Shown here: positions 1 through 7,163 of the stretch, piece after piece
Position numbering within the stretch: the first letter of the stretch is position 1
How the letters are laid out: each line of letters begins with the position of its first letter
From: Bacteroidota bacterium
GTDB lineage: Bacteria > Bacteroidota > Bacteroidia > Bacteroidales > VadinHA17
DNA: 10,523 nt
Assembly: GCA_023430725.1 (NCBI GenBank)
Contig: JAEYZD010000021.1
Coordinates: forward strand, 1 to 10,523
Reading direction: 5' to 3'
Made by a program: the position numbers and the translations under genes
The notes under the pieces: model-generated
The model's input: only the letters and a program-made list of their open reading frames with translations
Told to the model about the DNA's origin: nothing
The model's database searches: none

Positions 1-3
1 GAC

Positions 4-11
4 TATATTTG
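4..11 (+). promoter_or_regulatory. Bacteroidota -7 promoter box for the GuaA-like gene
   Basis: TATATTTG matches the Bacteroidota sigma-ABfr -7 consensus TAnnTTTG at every fixed position. It lies 25 nt before the ATG at 37, so transcription should start near position 16-19 and leave a leader of about 20 nt. The -33 element would fall outside the window and cannot be seen. The spacing to the start codon makes this a credible promoter, but an 8-mer with two free positions can occur by chance. Confidence 0.6.
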
Positions 12-36
12 TATAAACCAACAAAAGCACAGTAAG

Positions 37-999
37 ATGATCAGTGAAATAAAGGTGCAGGATCTAAATACCGAACAGTTCATTGCAGAGAAGGTTAATG
101 AGATAAGGGCCGCCGTGGGTGACGGAATGGCTATCAATGCTCTCTCAGGGGGAGTTGACTCGTCGGTTGTTACGATGATAGGCCATATGGCATTGGGCGA
201 CAGGCTCAGGACTGTTTTCATACAGAACGGTCTCATGAGGGAGGGGGAAGCCGAAGCTGTTGCCTCTGTATTTGCGAAACTTGGAGTCAAGGTTGAGATA
301 ATAGACTCTCAGCAGGAGTTCCTTGAAGCCCTGCAGGGTATTACTGACCCTGAACAGAAACGGGAAGCCATCACCCAGACATTCTACAAGAAAGTGTTCG
401 GGCGCATAGTAAGGGAGAGCGGAGCCAGGTACCTGCTTCAGGGAACCATCCTTACCGATGTGGATGAGACAGTTGCCGGCATAAAAAGACAGCATAACGT
501 ATTTGCCCAGCTGGGCATCGACCCGCAGGAGACCTTCGGATACCATATCCTTGAACCTCTGATCCAGCTTCGCAAGGACGGAGTGAGGATGACCGGCCGC
601 GCTGCAGGTCTGCCCGAGGAGATGTTCAACCGTATCCCCTTCCCCGGACCGGCCCTGGCGGCACGAATCATCGGCGAGGTGACGCAGGAGAAACTTGACA
701 TCGCTAGAAAAGCTACAGTGATTGTGGAGCGGCTTCTGGCAGGAAGGGGTGCATTCCAGTACATGGCTATACTTCATGATGACCGCGTGACAGGCATGCG
801 TGACGGCAAGCGCGATTTCGGCAGGCAGATAGAGGTGCGCTGCTGGGACAGCATCGACGCCCGTACTGCAACACCTACCCGGCTGCCGTTTGAGCTGCTT
901 GAGAAACTGGCAGCAGAGATCCTTGATACTGTCCCCGGCGTGGTTTCAGTCACCTATAATATAGCCACCAAACCTCCGTCAACCATTGAGGCAGTTTAG
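37..999 (+). CDS. GMP synthase-like ATP-pyrophosphatase domain protein (stand-alone, divergent GuaA C-terminal part)
   Basis: This 320-residue protein resembles the ATP-PPase plus dimerisation half of GMP synthase, which adenylylates XMP before amination with ammonia in the cytoplasm. The N-type ATP-pyrophosphatase loop SGGVDSS is at residues 37-43, followed by QGT (135-137), QHNV (152-155), FPGPALA (202-208), GMRDGKR (253-259) and a C-terminal KPPSTIE. No class I glutamine amidotransferase domain is present. The gene begins at an ATG 25 nt after a -7 box, so the missing half is not an obvious truncation. Length fits archaeal-type split GMP synthase B subunits. It departs from typical GuaA in several places: ILTDVDET replaces the usual PDxIES stretch, and the protein ends IEAV rather than the near-universal IEWE. 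It may be a split GMP synthase subunit or a paralogue with another substrate. Domain family is secure; exact reaction is not. Confidence 0.8.
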   Translation: MISEIKVQDLNTEQFIAEKVNEIRAAVGDGMAINALSGGVDSSVVTMIGHMALGDRLRTVFIQNGLMREGEAEAVASVFAKLGVKVEIIDSQQEFLEALQGITDPEQKREAITQTFYKKVFGRIVRESGARYLLQGTILTDVDETVAGIKRQHNVFAQLGIDPQETFGYHILEPLIQLRKDGVRMTGRAAGLPEEMFNRIPFPGPALAARIIGEVTQEKLDIARKATVIVERLLAGRGAFQYMAILHDDRVTGMRDGKRDFGRQIEVRCWDSIDARTATPTRLPFELLEKLAAEILDTVPGVVSVTYNIATKPPSTIEAV

Positions 1000-1029
1000 C
1001 CTGTTTTAGCTGCCCTCGCAGAGGGTCAG

Positions 1030-1099
1030 GAATTGTAAAAGCGTGTCACCCAGGAAACAAACCGGGGTAGGTGGGTGGGGCCTCAATTCTACAATTCTT
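1030..1099. repeat. Short inverted and direct repeats between convergent genes
   Basis: GAATTGTA at 1030-1037 is exactly inverted as TACAATTC at 1090-1097. The right arm is itself part of a direct repeat, CAATTCTA (1084-1091) followed by CAATTCTT (1092-1099). The arms are 52 nt apart, too far for a simple terminator, and no U-run follows. It sits between two genes that run toward each other and may be a decayed intergenic repeat. Function is unknown. Confidence 0.4.
1064..1080 (+). other. G-rich run, possible G-quadruplex
   Basis: The + strand carries GGGGTAGGTGGGTGGGG, four guanine runs of 4, 2, 3 and 4 with 1-2 nt loops. This allows a two-layer quadruplex, or a three-layer one only with a bulge. 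It lies 65 nt beyond the stop of the GuaA-like gene, so it would be in that transcript's 3' region. No other role can be read from the sequence. Confidence 0.35.
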
Positions 1100-1123
1100 A
1101 ATGCCCTGCAGGCATTGTCACAC

Positions 1124-1151
1124 TATTGCCTATTGCCCATTGCCCATTGCC
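1124..1151. repeat. Four tandem copies of a heptamer, YATTGCC
   Basis: The stretch reads TATTGCC, TATTGCC, CATTGCC, CATTGCC with no interruption, differing only at the first base of each unit. It starts 5 nt downstream of the folC stop codon, entirely in the non-coding gap. It resembles heptameric short tandem repeats known from cyanobacteria and, to my recollection, from intergenic DNA of some Bacteroidota. Copy number may vary between strains by slippage. No protein is affected. Confidence 0.75.
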
Positions 1152-1156
1152 TGATT

Positions 1157-2446
1157 TCACAACGCATCTGCCACAACGAAGGTTGACCCTCCGATAAAGA
1201 TCATATCTTCAGGCAGGGCGGCCGCACGGGCCGCACTGAGAGCCGGGGCGACTGAAGGGTAGCTGTCCCCGGTAAGACCGTACTTCAGCGCCGCCGCCTT
1301 CAGAACCTTCTCATCCAGTGCCCGCGGCACTGACGCCCTTGTGAAGTAATACCTGGCATCCCGGGGAAAAAGCGGCAACACTGACCCCAGGTCCTTGTCA
1401 TTAACAAACCCTATAACCATGTGTAGCTGTTGCTTTCGCGTCGCCTGTATCTGCCGCATTACATACTCCAGCCCCTCGCGGTTATGTCCGGTATCGCACA
1501 CCGTCAGCGGCGACCGGGACAATATCTGCCAGCGGCCCATTAAGCCTGTATTTGTCGAAACCGCCGCCACACCCCTGATAAAATGTTCCCGGGTAAGTCC
1601 GAATTCTTCTGACAAAGCCTCCACCACCGCTGCCACGCTCTGAATATTCTTTTGCTGTGCCAGTCCGCCGAGAGGTGTCACCCCTTCTATACTGCCGAAT
1701 TCACCTGGCCCTGACAGGGTATAGTGCCGCATTGCACTTTCAGGTGCCATTAGGCCCAACCTGCACAGGTACCGCTTGTCTGCAAAGGTTAGCGGGGCAT
1801 TCATCTCATCCGCCCTCTGCCGGAACACTTCCCGGGTCTCATCCTGCGTCTCGCCAATGATGACAGGCACACCCTCCTTTATGATCCCTGCTTTCTCCCC
1901 TGCTACTGCCGCAAGCGTATCTCCCAGGAACTCCATGTGATCATGCCCTATGTTTGTAATGACTGAAAGTACCGGGTTAATGATGTTGGTTGAATCAAGC
2001 CTGCCGCCCATTCCAACCTCAATGACCGCTACGTCAACCTTCTCCCTGGCAAAATAATCAAATGCCATCGCAACAGTCAGCTCGAAGAATGAGGGTTTGA
2101 CCCTGCGGATCAACCCGTCATGCTCCTCAACGAACCGCACCACCTCTTCCTCTCCGATCATTATGCCGTTGACCCTGATCCTCTCCCTGAAATCCTTCAG
2201 GTGAGGAGAGGTGTAGAGGCCCGTTCTGTACCCGGCCTCCTGTAAAATGGAGGCGGTCATGTGAGAGACTGAGCCCTTCCCGTTGGTCCCAGCTACATGG
2301 ACCGAGCGAAACAACCGGTGCGGATGTCCGAATGCGTGATCAAGTTCCTCGGTATTGTCAAGATTCCCTTTGTATGCCGGTTTCCCAATACGGTGGTATG
2401 CCGGCAACAGGCTGAACAGATAATCTACGGTCTCAGTATATGTCAT
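1157..2446 (-). CDS. folC: Bifunctional dihydrofolate synthase / folylpolyglutamate synthase
   Basis: FolC joins L-glutamate to dihydropteroate to make dihydrofolate, and then adds further glutamates to reduced folates, using ATP in the cytoplasm. The 429-residue length is normal for the family. Visible Mur-ligase-type motifs are the P-loop AGTNGKGSV (52-60), TSPHL (79-83), EVGMGGRLDSTN (143-154), TNIGHDHMEFLG (164-175) and EKAGIIK (184-190). Near the C-terminal domain, CDTGHNREGL takes the place of the usual DGAHNP signature, a mild variation. The ATG at 2446 is preceded by a -7 box on the minus strand and gives the expected N-terminus TETVDYLFSLLPAYHRIG. The gene stands alone on its strand, divergent from the PhoH gene and convergent with the GuaA-like gene. 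No frameshift or truncation is visible. Confidence 0.95.
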   Translation of the reverse strand: MTYTETVDYLFSLLPAYHRIGKPAYKGNLDNTEELDHAFGHPHRLFRSVHVAGTNGKGSVSHMTASILQEAGYRTGLYTSPHLKDFRERIRVNGIMIGEEEVVRFVEEHDGLIRRVKPSFFELTVAMAFDYFAREKVDVAVIEVGMGGRLDSTNIINPVLSVITNIGHDHMEFLGDTLAAVAGEKAGIIKEGVPVIIGETQDETREVFRQRADEMNAPLTFADKRYLCRLGLMAPESAMRHYTLSGPGEFGSIEGVTPLGGLAQQKNIQSVAAVVEALSEEFGLTREHFIRGVAAVSTNTGLMGRWQILSRSPLTVCDTGHNREGLEYVMRQIQATRKQQLHMVIGFVNDKDLGSVLPLFPRDARYYFTRASVPRALDEKVLKAAALKYGLTGDSYPSVAPALSAARAAALPEDMIFIGGSTFVVADAL

Positions 2447-2472
2447 GTTAATAACCTTTCAGCGGTTGTTTG

Positions 2473-2480
2473 CAAATTTA
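2473..2480 (-). promoter_or_regulatory. -7 promoter box for folC
   Basis: On the minus strand this reads TAAATTTG, a full match to the Bacteroidota -7 consensus TAnnTTTG, placed 26 nt before the folC ATG. No clear TTTG -33 element lies at the expected 19-21 nt further upstream. The predicted start of transcription is near 2465-2468. Confidence 0.55.
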
Positions 2481-2513
2481 CAAAAAGCGCGTCTCCCCTG
2501 TAGACGGTCCGGC

Positions 2514-2521
2514 TATCTTTG
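2514..2521 (+). promoter_or_regulatory. -7 promoter box for the PIN-PhoH gene
   Basis: TATCTTTG matches TAnnTTTG fully and lies 49 nt upstream of the ATG at 2571, implying a leader of about 40-45 nt. A TTTG at 2469-2472 is too far away to serve as its -33 box, so this promoter would rest on the -7 box or need an activator. It faces away from the folC box 33 nt to its left. Confidence 0.5.
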
Positions 2522-2570
2522 TCACCGGTGGTATCTGCGCCGGAGATGACACCCTATAAACAAATCCGAT

Positions 2571-3908
2571 ATGGCGAAAAAGAAAAAAGAAAAGAAGATT
2601 TTTATTCTCGACACCAATGTGTTGCTGCATGACTACACATGCATCTACAATTTTGAGGAGAACGATGTGGTCATACCTATCGTGGTGCTTGAGGAACTTG
2701 ACAAGTTCAAGCGCGGCAATGACATGATCAATTTTCATGCACGCGAGTTCACCCGTGAGCTCGACAAGATAGCGGGTGACATGCTTCTCACTGGCCCCAT
2801 CCCGCTGGGCGAAAAGCTCGGGACACTTCATATCGAAACCGGAAAGCAGTTCTCAGAAAGGGTCTCCGAATCATTCCCCGAAAGAACTCCGGATCACCGC
2901 ATACTGGCCATAGCAGACTTCGTCACACAGGATAACAAAGACAAGAAGGTAGTCCTGATCACCAAGGACATCAATCTCAGGATGAAGGCGAAGTCCGTTG
3001 GCGTCATGGCCGAAGACTACCAGAACGACAAGGTTGCAAATCTTGATGATCTCTACAAGGGTATCAAGATCATTGAAAACATTGACCACTCACTTATCAA
3101 CAAGCTCTACGAACAGCCTGATGGCGTTCCTGCATCGGAGCTGAAGGTGAAGGACACGGAGCCCGGACACCACTTCTATATCCTCCGCAACACCAACAGC
3201 AGTGCGCTGGCTCACTATAATCCTGCCACCAAAATGCTTGTAAGGGTTCTGAAGCAGACCACCTACGGCATTGATCCGCGCAACGCCGAACAGACCTTCG
3301 CTCTGGACGCACTCTGCAACCCCGATATTCAGCTCGTCTCACTCACCGGCAAAGCCGGCACGGGCAAGACACTCCTGGCCCTCGCGGCAGCGCTGCACCA
3401 GCACAAACGCTACAAGCAGATCTTCCTTGCCAGGCCCATCGTACCACTGGCAAACCGTGACATGGGATTCCTCCCGGGCGATGTGAAAGAGAAGATGGAC
3501 CCATATATGCAGCCGCTCTTTGACAACCTGACCGTGATCAAACATCGCTTCAGCGCGCAGAGCCCAGAGTTCATAAGGATAAATGACATGATCAAGGACG
3601 AGAAGCTTGTCATCACCCCACTGGCCTACATCAGGGGACGAAGCCTCTCCAACATATTCTTCATTGTTGACGAGGCACAGAACCTCACCCCCCACGAGGT
3701 GAAAACAATCATCACCAGGGCCGGGGAGGGAACGAAGATGATCTTTACGGGAGACATCGAACAGATTGATTCTCCATATCTCGACTCAGGATCGAACGGA
3801 CTGAGCTACCTGTCAGACAAGATGAAAGGGCTCGATCTGTTTGCTCACGTTCACCTGGTGAAGGGAGAAAGAAGCTTCCTCGCAGAACTGGCAAGCAGGC
3901 TTCTTTAG
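2571..3908 (+). CDS. PIN domain-PhoH family ATPase (PhoH2/YlaK type)
   Basis: The protein joins an N-terminal PIN ribonuclease domain to a C-terminal PhoH ATPase; related PhoH2 proteins have shown RNA-unwinding and RNA-cleaving activity. In the PIN part (about 10-150), acidic residues fall where the family's metal site is: D14 in FILDTNVLL, the E41/E42/D44 cluster in EELDKFK, D108 in TPDHRILA and D133 in TKDINLRM. The ATPase part has Walker A TGKAGTGKT (259-267), Walker B FIVDEAQ (364-370), a TGD sensor (393-395) and KGERS (431-435) near the end. A lysine-rich start (MAKKKKEKK) precedes the PIN fold. At 445 residues it is the usual size. No toxin-antitoxin partner gene (PhoAT) lies upstream, so it is likely a chromosomal housekeeping RNA-processing factor; its biological role in Bacteroidota is not settled. 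Confidence 0.93.
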   Translation: MAKKKKEKKIFILDTNVLLHDYTCIYNFEENDVVIPIVVLEELDKFKRGNDMINFHAREFTRELDKIAGDMLLTGPIPLGEKLGTLHIETGKQFSERVSESFPERTPDHRILAIADFVTQDNKDKKVVLITKDINLRMKAKSVGVMAEDYQNDKVANLDDLYKGIKIIENIDHSLINKLYEQPDGVPASELKVKDTEPGHHFYILRNTNSSALAHYNPATKMLVRVLKQTTYGIDPRNAEQTFALDALCNPDIQLVSLTGKAGTGKTLLALAAALHQHKRYKQIFLARPIVPLANRDMGFLPGDVKEKMDPYMQPLFDNLTVIKHRFSAQSPEFIRINDMIKDEKLVITPLAYIRGRSLSNIFFIVDEAQNLTPHEVKTIITRAGEGTKMIFTGDIEQIDSPYLDSGSNGLSYLSDKMKGLDLFAHVHLVKGERSFLAELASRLL

Positions 3909-3920
3909 ACCGGCTTTTTT
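3893..3920 (+). terminator. Possible intrinsic terminator at the end of the PhoH gene
   Basis: AAGCAGG at 3893-3899 can pair with CCGGCTT at 3910-3916, with one A-G mismatch inside and a 10-nt loop, followed directly by four T. It overlaps the PhoH stop codon. The mismatch makes the stem weak, so readthrough into mtaB, 48 nt further on, is possible. Confidence 0.35.
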
Positions 3921-3956
3921 GACTATTTTTACGCCCGGAACAGTAACGTATTAGTA

Positions 3957-5264
3957 TTGAAGAGGAAAGTAGCGTTTCATACCCTGGGATGCAAGCTTAA
4001 TTTTGCCGAAACTTCCACGATGGCCCGGACCTTTCCCGAAGATAAATTCGAGAGGGTTTCGCCTGACGGCCATGCGGATATCTATGTGATCAACACATGT
4101 ACGGTCACTGATGCCGCTGACCGCAAGTGCAGGCAGGCCGTCCGTAAGTTCGTCCATAAAAACCCGGACGCCTTCATCGCCGTAGTGGGATGCTACGCAC
4201 AGCTGAGACAGGAGGAGGCCGCCGCCATAGAGGGGGTGGATCTGGTGCTGGGCACTTATGAAAAGTTCGACATAGCCTCTTATATAAATAACATTGAGAA
4301 ACGGACTGCCCCCGAGATTCACTCCTGCGAAAGGATTGATACTGAAGGATTCATGTCGTCATGGTCAGCCGGAGACAGGACACGGTCATTCCTGAAAGTC
4401 CAGGACGGATGTGATTACCATTGCTCATACTGCACGGTTCCGCTGGCGAGAGGCAACAGCAGAAACCCTCACATCGCTGAAATTATTTCCGAGGCCCGTG
4501 CGATAGTTGAATCCGGAGTGAGAGAGATTGTACTTACCGGCGTCAACGTGGGCGATTTTGGGAAAAGCACCGGCGAGTCTCTTGAACAGCTTCTCAATCA
4601 ACTGGTTAAGGTTAACGGGCTGCAAAGACTGAGACTCTCATCCATCGAGCCCAACCTGGTCAGTGACCCGGTCATCGAAATGATGGCATCCGAGAAGATT
4701 CTGCTGCCTCATGTACATATGCCCCTGCAGAGCGGGAGTGACAGGATTCTAGGGCTTATGAGACGAAGATACCGCCGCGATGTCTTCCTTGACAGGGTGA
4801 TGAAAATAAGAGATAAGATGCCGCATGCCGGCATAGGCGCTGACGTGATTGTTGGCTTCCCGGGCGAGACCGGGGAAGATCATGCCGATACATGCAGTTT
4901 CCTCGAGAGCCTTCCTCTCTCCTACCTGCATGTCTTCGCCTATTCGCCCAGACCCGGCACCCCTGCAGCCGAAATGCCCGGCAAAGTGAGTAAACAGGAC
5001 AAGGAGAAACGGAGCAGGCAACTGATCAAACTGTCGGAAAGCAGGCGCATGCAGTTCATGCGCAGCGCATCCGGACAGGTGCAGGAAGTGCTCTTTGAAC
5101 AGAGAGGATCAGACGGCATGGTGGCAGGCCTTACAGGAAACTATATCAGGGTGCTGACTCCATGGATCAAAGGGCTCCCGGGCACAGTCCGGCAGGTCAG
5201 GCTCACAACCCTGCGCGACGACTCTTCAATGAACGGAGAACTAATTCTGACTGAAAATAAATGA
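3957..5264 (+). CDS. mtaB: tRNA t6A37 methylthiotransferase
   Basis: MtaB is a radical-SAM methylthiotransferase that turns t6A at position 37 of ANN-decoding tRNAs into ms2t6A. The 435-residue protein has the family layout: an N-terminal UPF0004 domain with cluster cysteines C12 (LGCKLN), C48 (NTCTV) and C79 (VGCYAQ); the radical-SAM CxxxCxxC at C152, C156 and C159; and a C-terminal TRAM-like region from about residue 370. The TTG start at 3957 is chosen because the next ATG (4020) would delete the C12 motif. HTLGCKLNFAE and this set of motifs fit MtaB better than MiaB or RimO. It opens a run of four overlapping genes, and its stop codon is shared with the next start (ATGA). A weak -7-like TATTTTTA at 3924-3931 may drive the operon. 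Confidence 0.92.
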   Translation: MKRKVAFHTLGCKLNFAETSTMARTFPEDKFERVSPDGHADIYVINTCTVTDAADRKCRQAVRKFVHKNPDAFIAVVGCYAQLRQEEAAAIEGVDLVLGTYEKFDIASYINNIEKRTAPEIHSCERIDTEGFMSSWSAGDRTRSFLKVQDGCDYHCSYCTVPLARGNSRNPHIAEIISEARAIVESGVREIVLTGVNVGDFGKSTGESLEQLLNQLVKVNGLQRLRLSSIEPNLVSDPVIEMMASEKILLPHVHMPLQSGSDRILGLMRRRYRRDVFLDRVMKIRDKMPHAGIGADVIVGFPGETGEDHADTCSFLESLPLSYLHVFAYSPRPGTPAAEMPGKVSKQDKEKRSRQLIKLSESRRMQFMRSASGQVQEVLFEQRGSDGMVAGLTGNYIRVLTPWIKGLPGTVRQVRLTTLRDDSSMNGELILTENK

Positions 5265-6145
5265 AACGTGCAGGCTATTATTTATTCGTTGTCCTGAGCT
5301 ACACAATAACCCTGCTCCCGATGAGGGTTCTGTTCGTTCTCTCCGACCTTCTCTGCCCGGTCATGTATCACCTTGTGAGGTACAGGAGGGCAGTTGTTGA
5401 GAAGAACCTGAGAAACGCGTTCCCGGAAAAGAGCCCCGCAGAACTCAAAAAGATTGAGAAAAAATTCTACAGGCATCTCACTGACATGTTCTTTGAGACA
5501 CTCAAGGCGATGCACCTGACACCTGAACAGATGAAACACCGCTTTTCCGTTCCTGACACCTCGCTGACTGACCGGTTCTTCAGCGAAGGACGCGATGTGG
5601 TGGCACTGGGCAGCCACTACAACAACTGGGAGTGGTTCTCATCAATGCAGCTCTCCCTGAAACACCGGGCGCTGCTCATCTATAAACCTCTGAAAAACAA
5701 GGATTTTGACCAGTTTCTTTATAAAATAAGATCCAGGTTCGGCGTCACAATAACCCCTATGAGTCACATAATCAGGGACCTGGTGAAATGCAGAAGTGAG
5801 AAGATTCTTACACTGTCAGGTTTCATTGGCGACCAGACACCGCCCAGGGATGAAATTTCATTCTGGACCACATTCCTCAATCAGGATACAGGATTCTACA
5901 GGGGTGCCGAGAAAGTCGCGGTGAAATATGACATTCCGGTTGTACTTATGCATATAGTCAAAAAGAAGAGAGGATACTACGAAACTGAATACCATCTGAT
6001 TTCCGGGCACCCAAGGGAGGAGGAGCCCAATGCCATCACCTCCCGCTATGCAGCCATGCTCGAGAAGATTATAAGGGAAAAACCTGAGTACTGGCTATGG
6101 AGCCATCGAAGGTGGAAATACAAAAGACCCGTGCAGAATGACTAA
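5261..6145 (+). CDS. LpxL/HtrB-family lysophospholipid (lipid A) acyltransferase
   Basis: This 294-residue protein belongs to the LpxL/LpxM/HtrB acyltransferases, which add a secondary acyl chain to lipid A at the inner face of the cytoplasmic membrane. A hydrophobic N-terminal segment (about 6-38) would anchor it. The catalytic HX4E motif is H119 to E124 in GSHYNNWEWF. FIGDQTPP (188-195) matches the family's conserved D-Q stretch, and WSHRRWK (281-287) is the typical C-terminal signature. It starts inside the mtaB stop codon (ATGA overlap) and overlaps the following glycosyltransferase gene by 8 nt, so translation is probably coupled. The exact acceptor (lipid A or another envelope lipid such as an ornithine lipid) cannot be told from the sequence, so no symbol is given. 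Family membership is secure. Confidence 0.9.
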   Translation: MKRAGYYLFVVLSYTITLLPMRVLFVLSDLLCPVMYHLVRYRRAVVEKNLRNAFPEKSPAELKKIEKKFYRHLTDMFFETLKAMHLTPEQMKHRFSVPDTSLTDRFFSEGRDVVALGSHYNNWEWFSSMQLSLKHRALLIYKPLKNKDFDQFLYKIRSRFGVTITPMSHIIRDLVKCRSEKILTLSGFIGDQTPPRDEISFWTTFLNQDTGFYRGAEKVAVKYDIPVVLMHIVKKKRGYYETEYHLISGHPREEEPNAITSRYAAMLEKIIREKPEYWLWSHRRWKYKRPVQND

Positions 6146-7163
6146 AACAGCCGTAGTCATATTGAACTGGAACGGGAGGTCATTCCTTGAACAGTTCCTT
6201 CCGGATGTTGTCAGGCACACCCTCTCACCTGAAACTGAAGTTGTTGTTGCCGACAACGGATCAGAGGATGACTCCCTGGAATGGGTCGCCTCCAACCATC
6301 CCGAAGTCAGGATCATCAGACTCGGAAGCAACCATGGCTATGCCGGAGGATACAACAGGGCGCTGAAACAGATCGAATCTGAATATTATATCCTGCTCAA
6401 CTCGGATGTTCGCGTTGAGCCCGGATGGGCAGGGCAACTCATCACCTTCATGGAGATGCATCCAAATGTGGGGGCATGCCAGCCTAAGATCAGATCGTAC
6501 ACCAGTCCCGGATCATTTGAATACGCAGGTGCTGCGGGTGGTTACATTGACAGGCTGGGCTATCCTTTCTGCCGCGGACGGATTTTCGAAACCCTTGAGG
6601 ATGACCGCGGACAGTATGACGATACCCGTGAGATTTTCTGGGCATCCGGTTCATGCATCGCAGTAAGGGGCGCAGCATTTGACCAGTGCGATGGCTTTGA
6701 CGAATCATTCTTCGTCCATATGGAAGAGATTGACCTTTGCTGGCGGATGCAGAATGCCGGCTATACAGTCTGCTACTTCCCTCACTCGGTGGTGTACCAT
6801 GTCGGCGGCGGCACACTTGGCTACGGCTCCCCGGCGAAGATCTACTACAACTTCCGGAACAGCCTTATCATGCTGGCAAAGAACCTCCCGGAAAAACATC
6901 TGCGCAGAACTATTTTCATTAGACAGCTTCTTGACGGACTGGCATGGATGATGCTTCTGTTTACCCGGGGACGGGAGGCAGCATCTGCGGTGACAAGGGC
7001 TCACAGGGACTTCCGCCGGCAACGCTCGGCAATAAAAACATTCAGGACAATGACGCCCAATCCGGGAATTTTCCACATGCCGCACACCGCCATGAACAAA
7101 TACCTCCTTTATGAGTATTATATACGCGGAAGAAAAAAATTCTCCGAACTGAAGTGGACCTGA
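6138..7163 (+). CDS. Family 2 glycosyltransferase
   Basis: A 341-residue GT-A fold glycosyltransferase that uses a nucleotide-sugar donor, of the rhamnosyltransferase-like subgroup of GT2. The N-terminus VVILNWNG (6-13), VVADNGSEDDS (36-46), the LNSDV metal/nucleotide motif (87-91) and HMEEIDLCWR (194-203), which holds the likely catalytic acidic residues, all stand in the expected order. GGGTLGYGSP and YYNFRNSL further on are characteristic of this subgroup. A hydrophobic stretch at about 264-278 followed by a basic C-terminal region suggests peripheral membrane contact. Its ATG is inside the acyltransferase gene. Placement between a lipid acyltransferase and a membrane phosphoesterase suggests a role in glycolipid or surface polysaccharide synthesis. 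Acceptor and sugar are unknown. Confidence 0.92.
   Translation: MTKTAVVILNWNGRSFLEQFLPDVVRHTLSPETEVVVADNGSEDDSLEWVASNHPEVRIIRLGSNHGYAGGYNRALKQIESEYYILLNSDVRVEPGWAGQLITFMEMHPNVGACQPKIRSYTSPGSFEYAGAAGGYIDRLGYPFCRGRIFETLEDDRGQYDDTREIFWASGSCIAVRGAAFDQCDGFDESFFVHMEEIDLCWRMQNAGYTVCYFPHSVVYHVGGGTLGYGSPAKIYYNFRNSLIMLAKNLPEKHLRRTIFIRQLLDGLAWMMLLFTRGREAASAVTRAHRDFRRQRSAIKTFRTMTPNPGIFHMPHTAMNKYLLYEYYIRGRKKFSELKWT

Noticed and set aside
145..777. A 210-codon open frame antisense to the GuaA-like gene
   Set aside because: It lies wholly inside a well-supported gene in the other direction, has no recognisable motif, and its composition looks like a frame shadow.
1013..1025. CCCTC-GCA-GAGGG hairpin just after the GuaA-like stop codon
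   Set aside because: The stem is 5 bp and is followed by CAGGAATTG, with no U-run, so it is not a convincing intrinsic terminator.
1100..1116. Inverted repeat AATGCC-CTGCA-GGCATT as a terminator for folC or the GuaA-like gene
   Set aside because: The stem has only 6 bp and no U-run follows on either strand.
2521..2550. GTCACCGG and CCGGAGATGAC in the PhoH leader as a regulatory hairpin or riboswitch
   Set aside because: Pairing needs a large bulge, and no known riboswitch core is recognisable in this short leader.
3924..3931. TATTTTTA as a promoter box for mtaB
   Set aside because: It lacks the final G of TAnnTTTG and has no -33 partner at the right distance. It is mentioned under mtaB as possible but is too weak to list as a feature.
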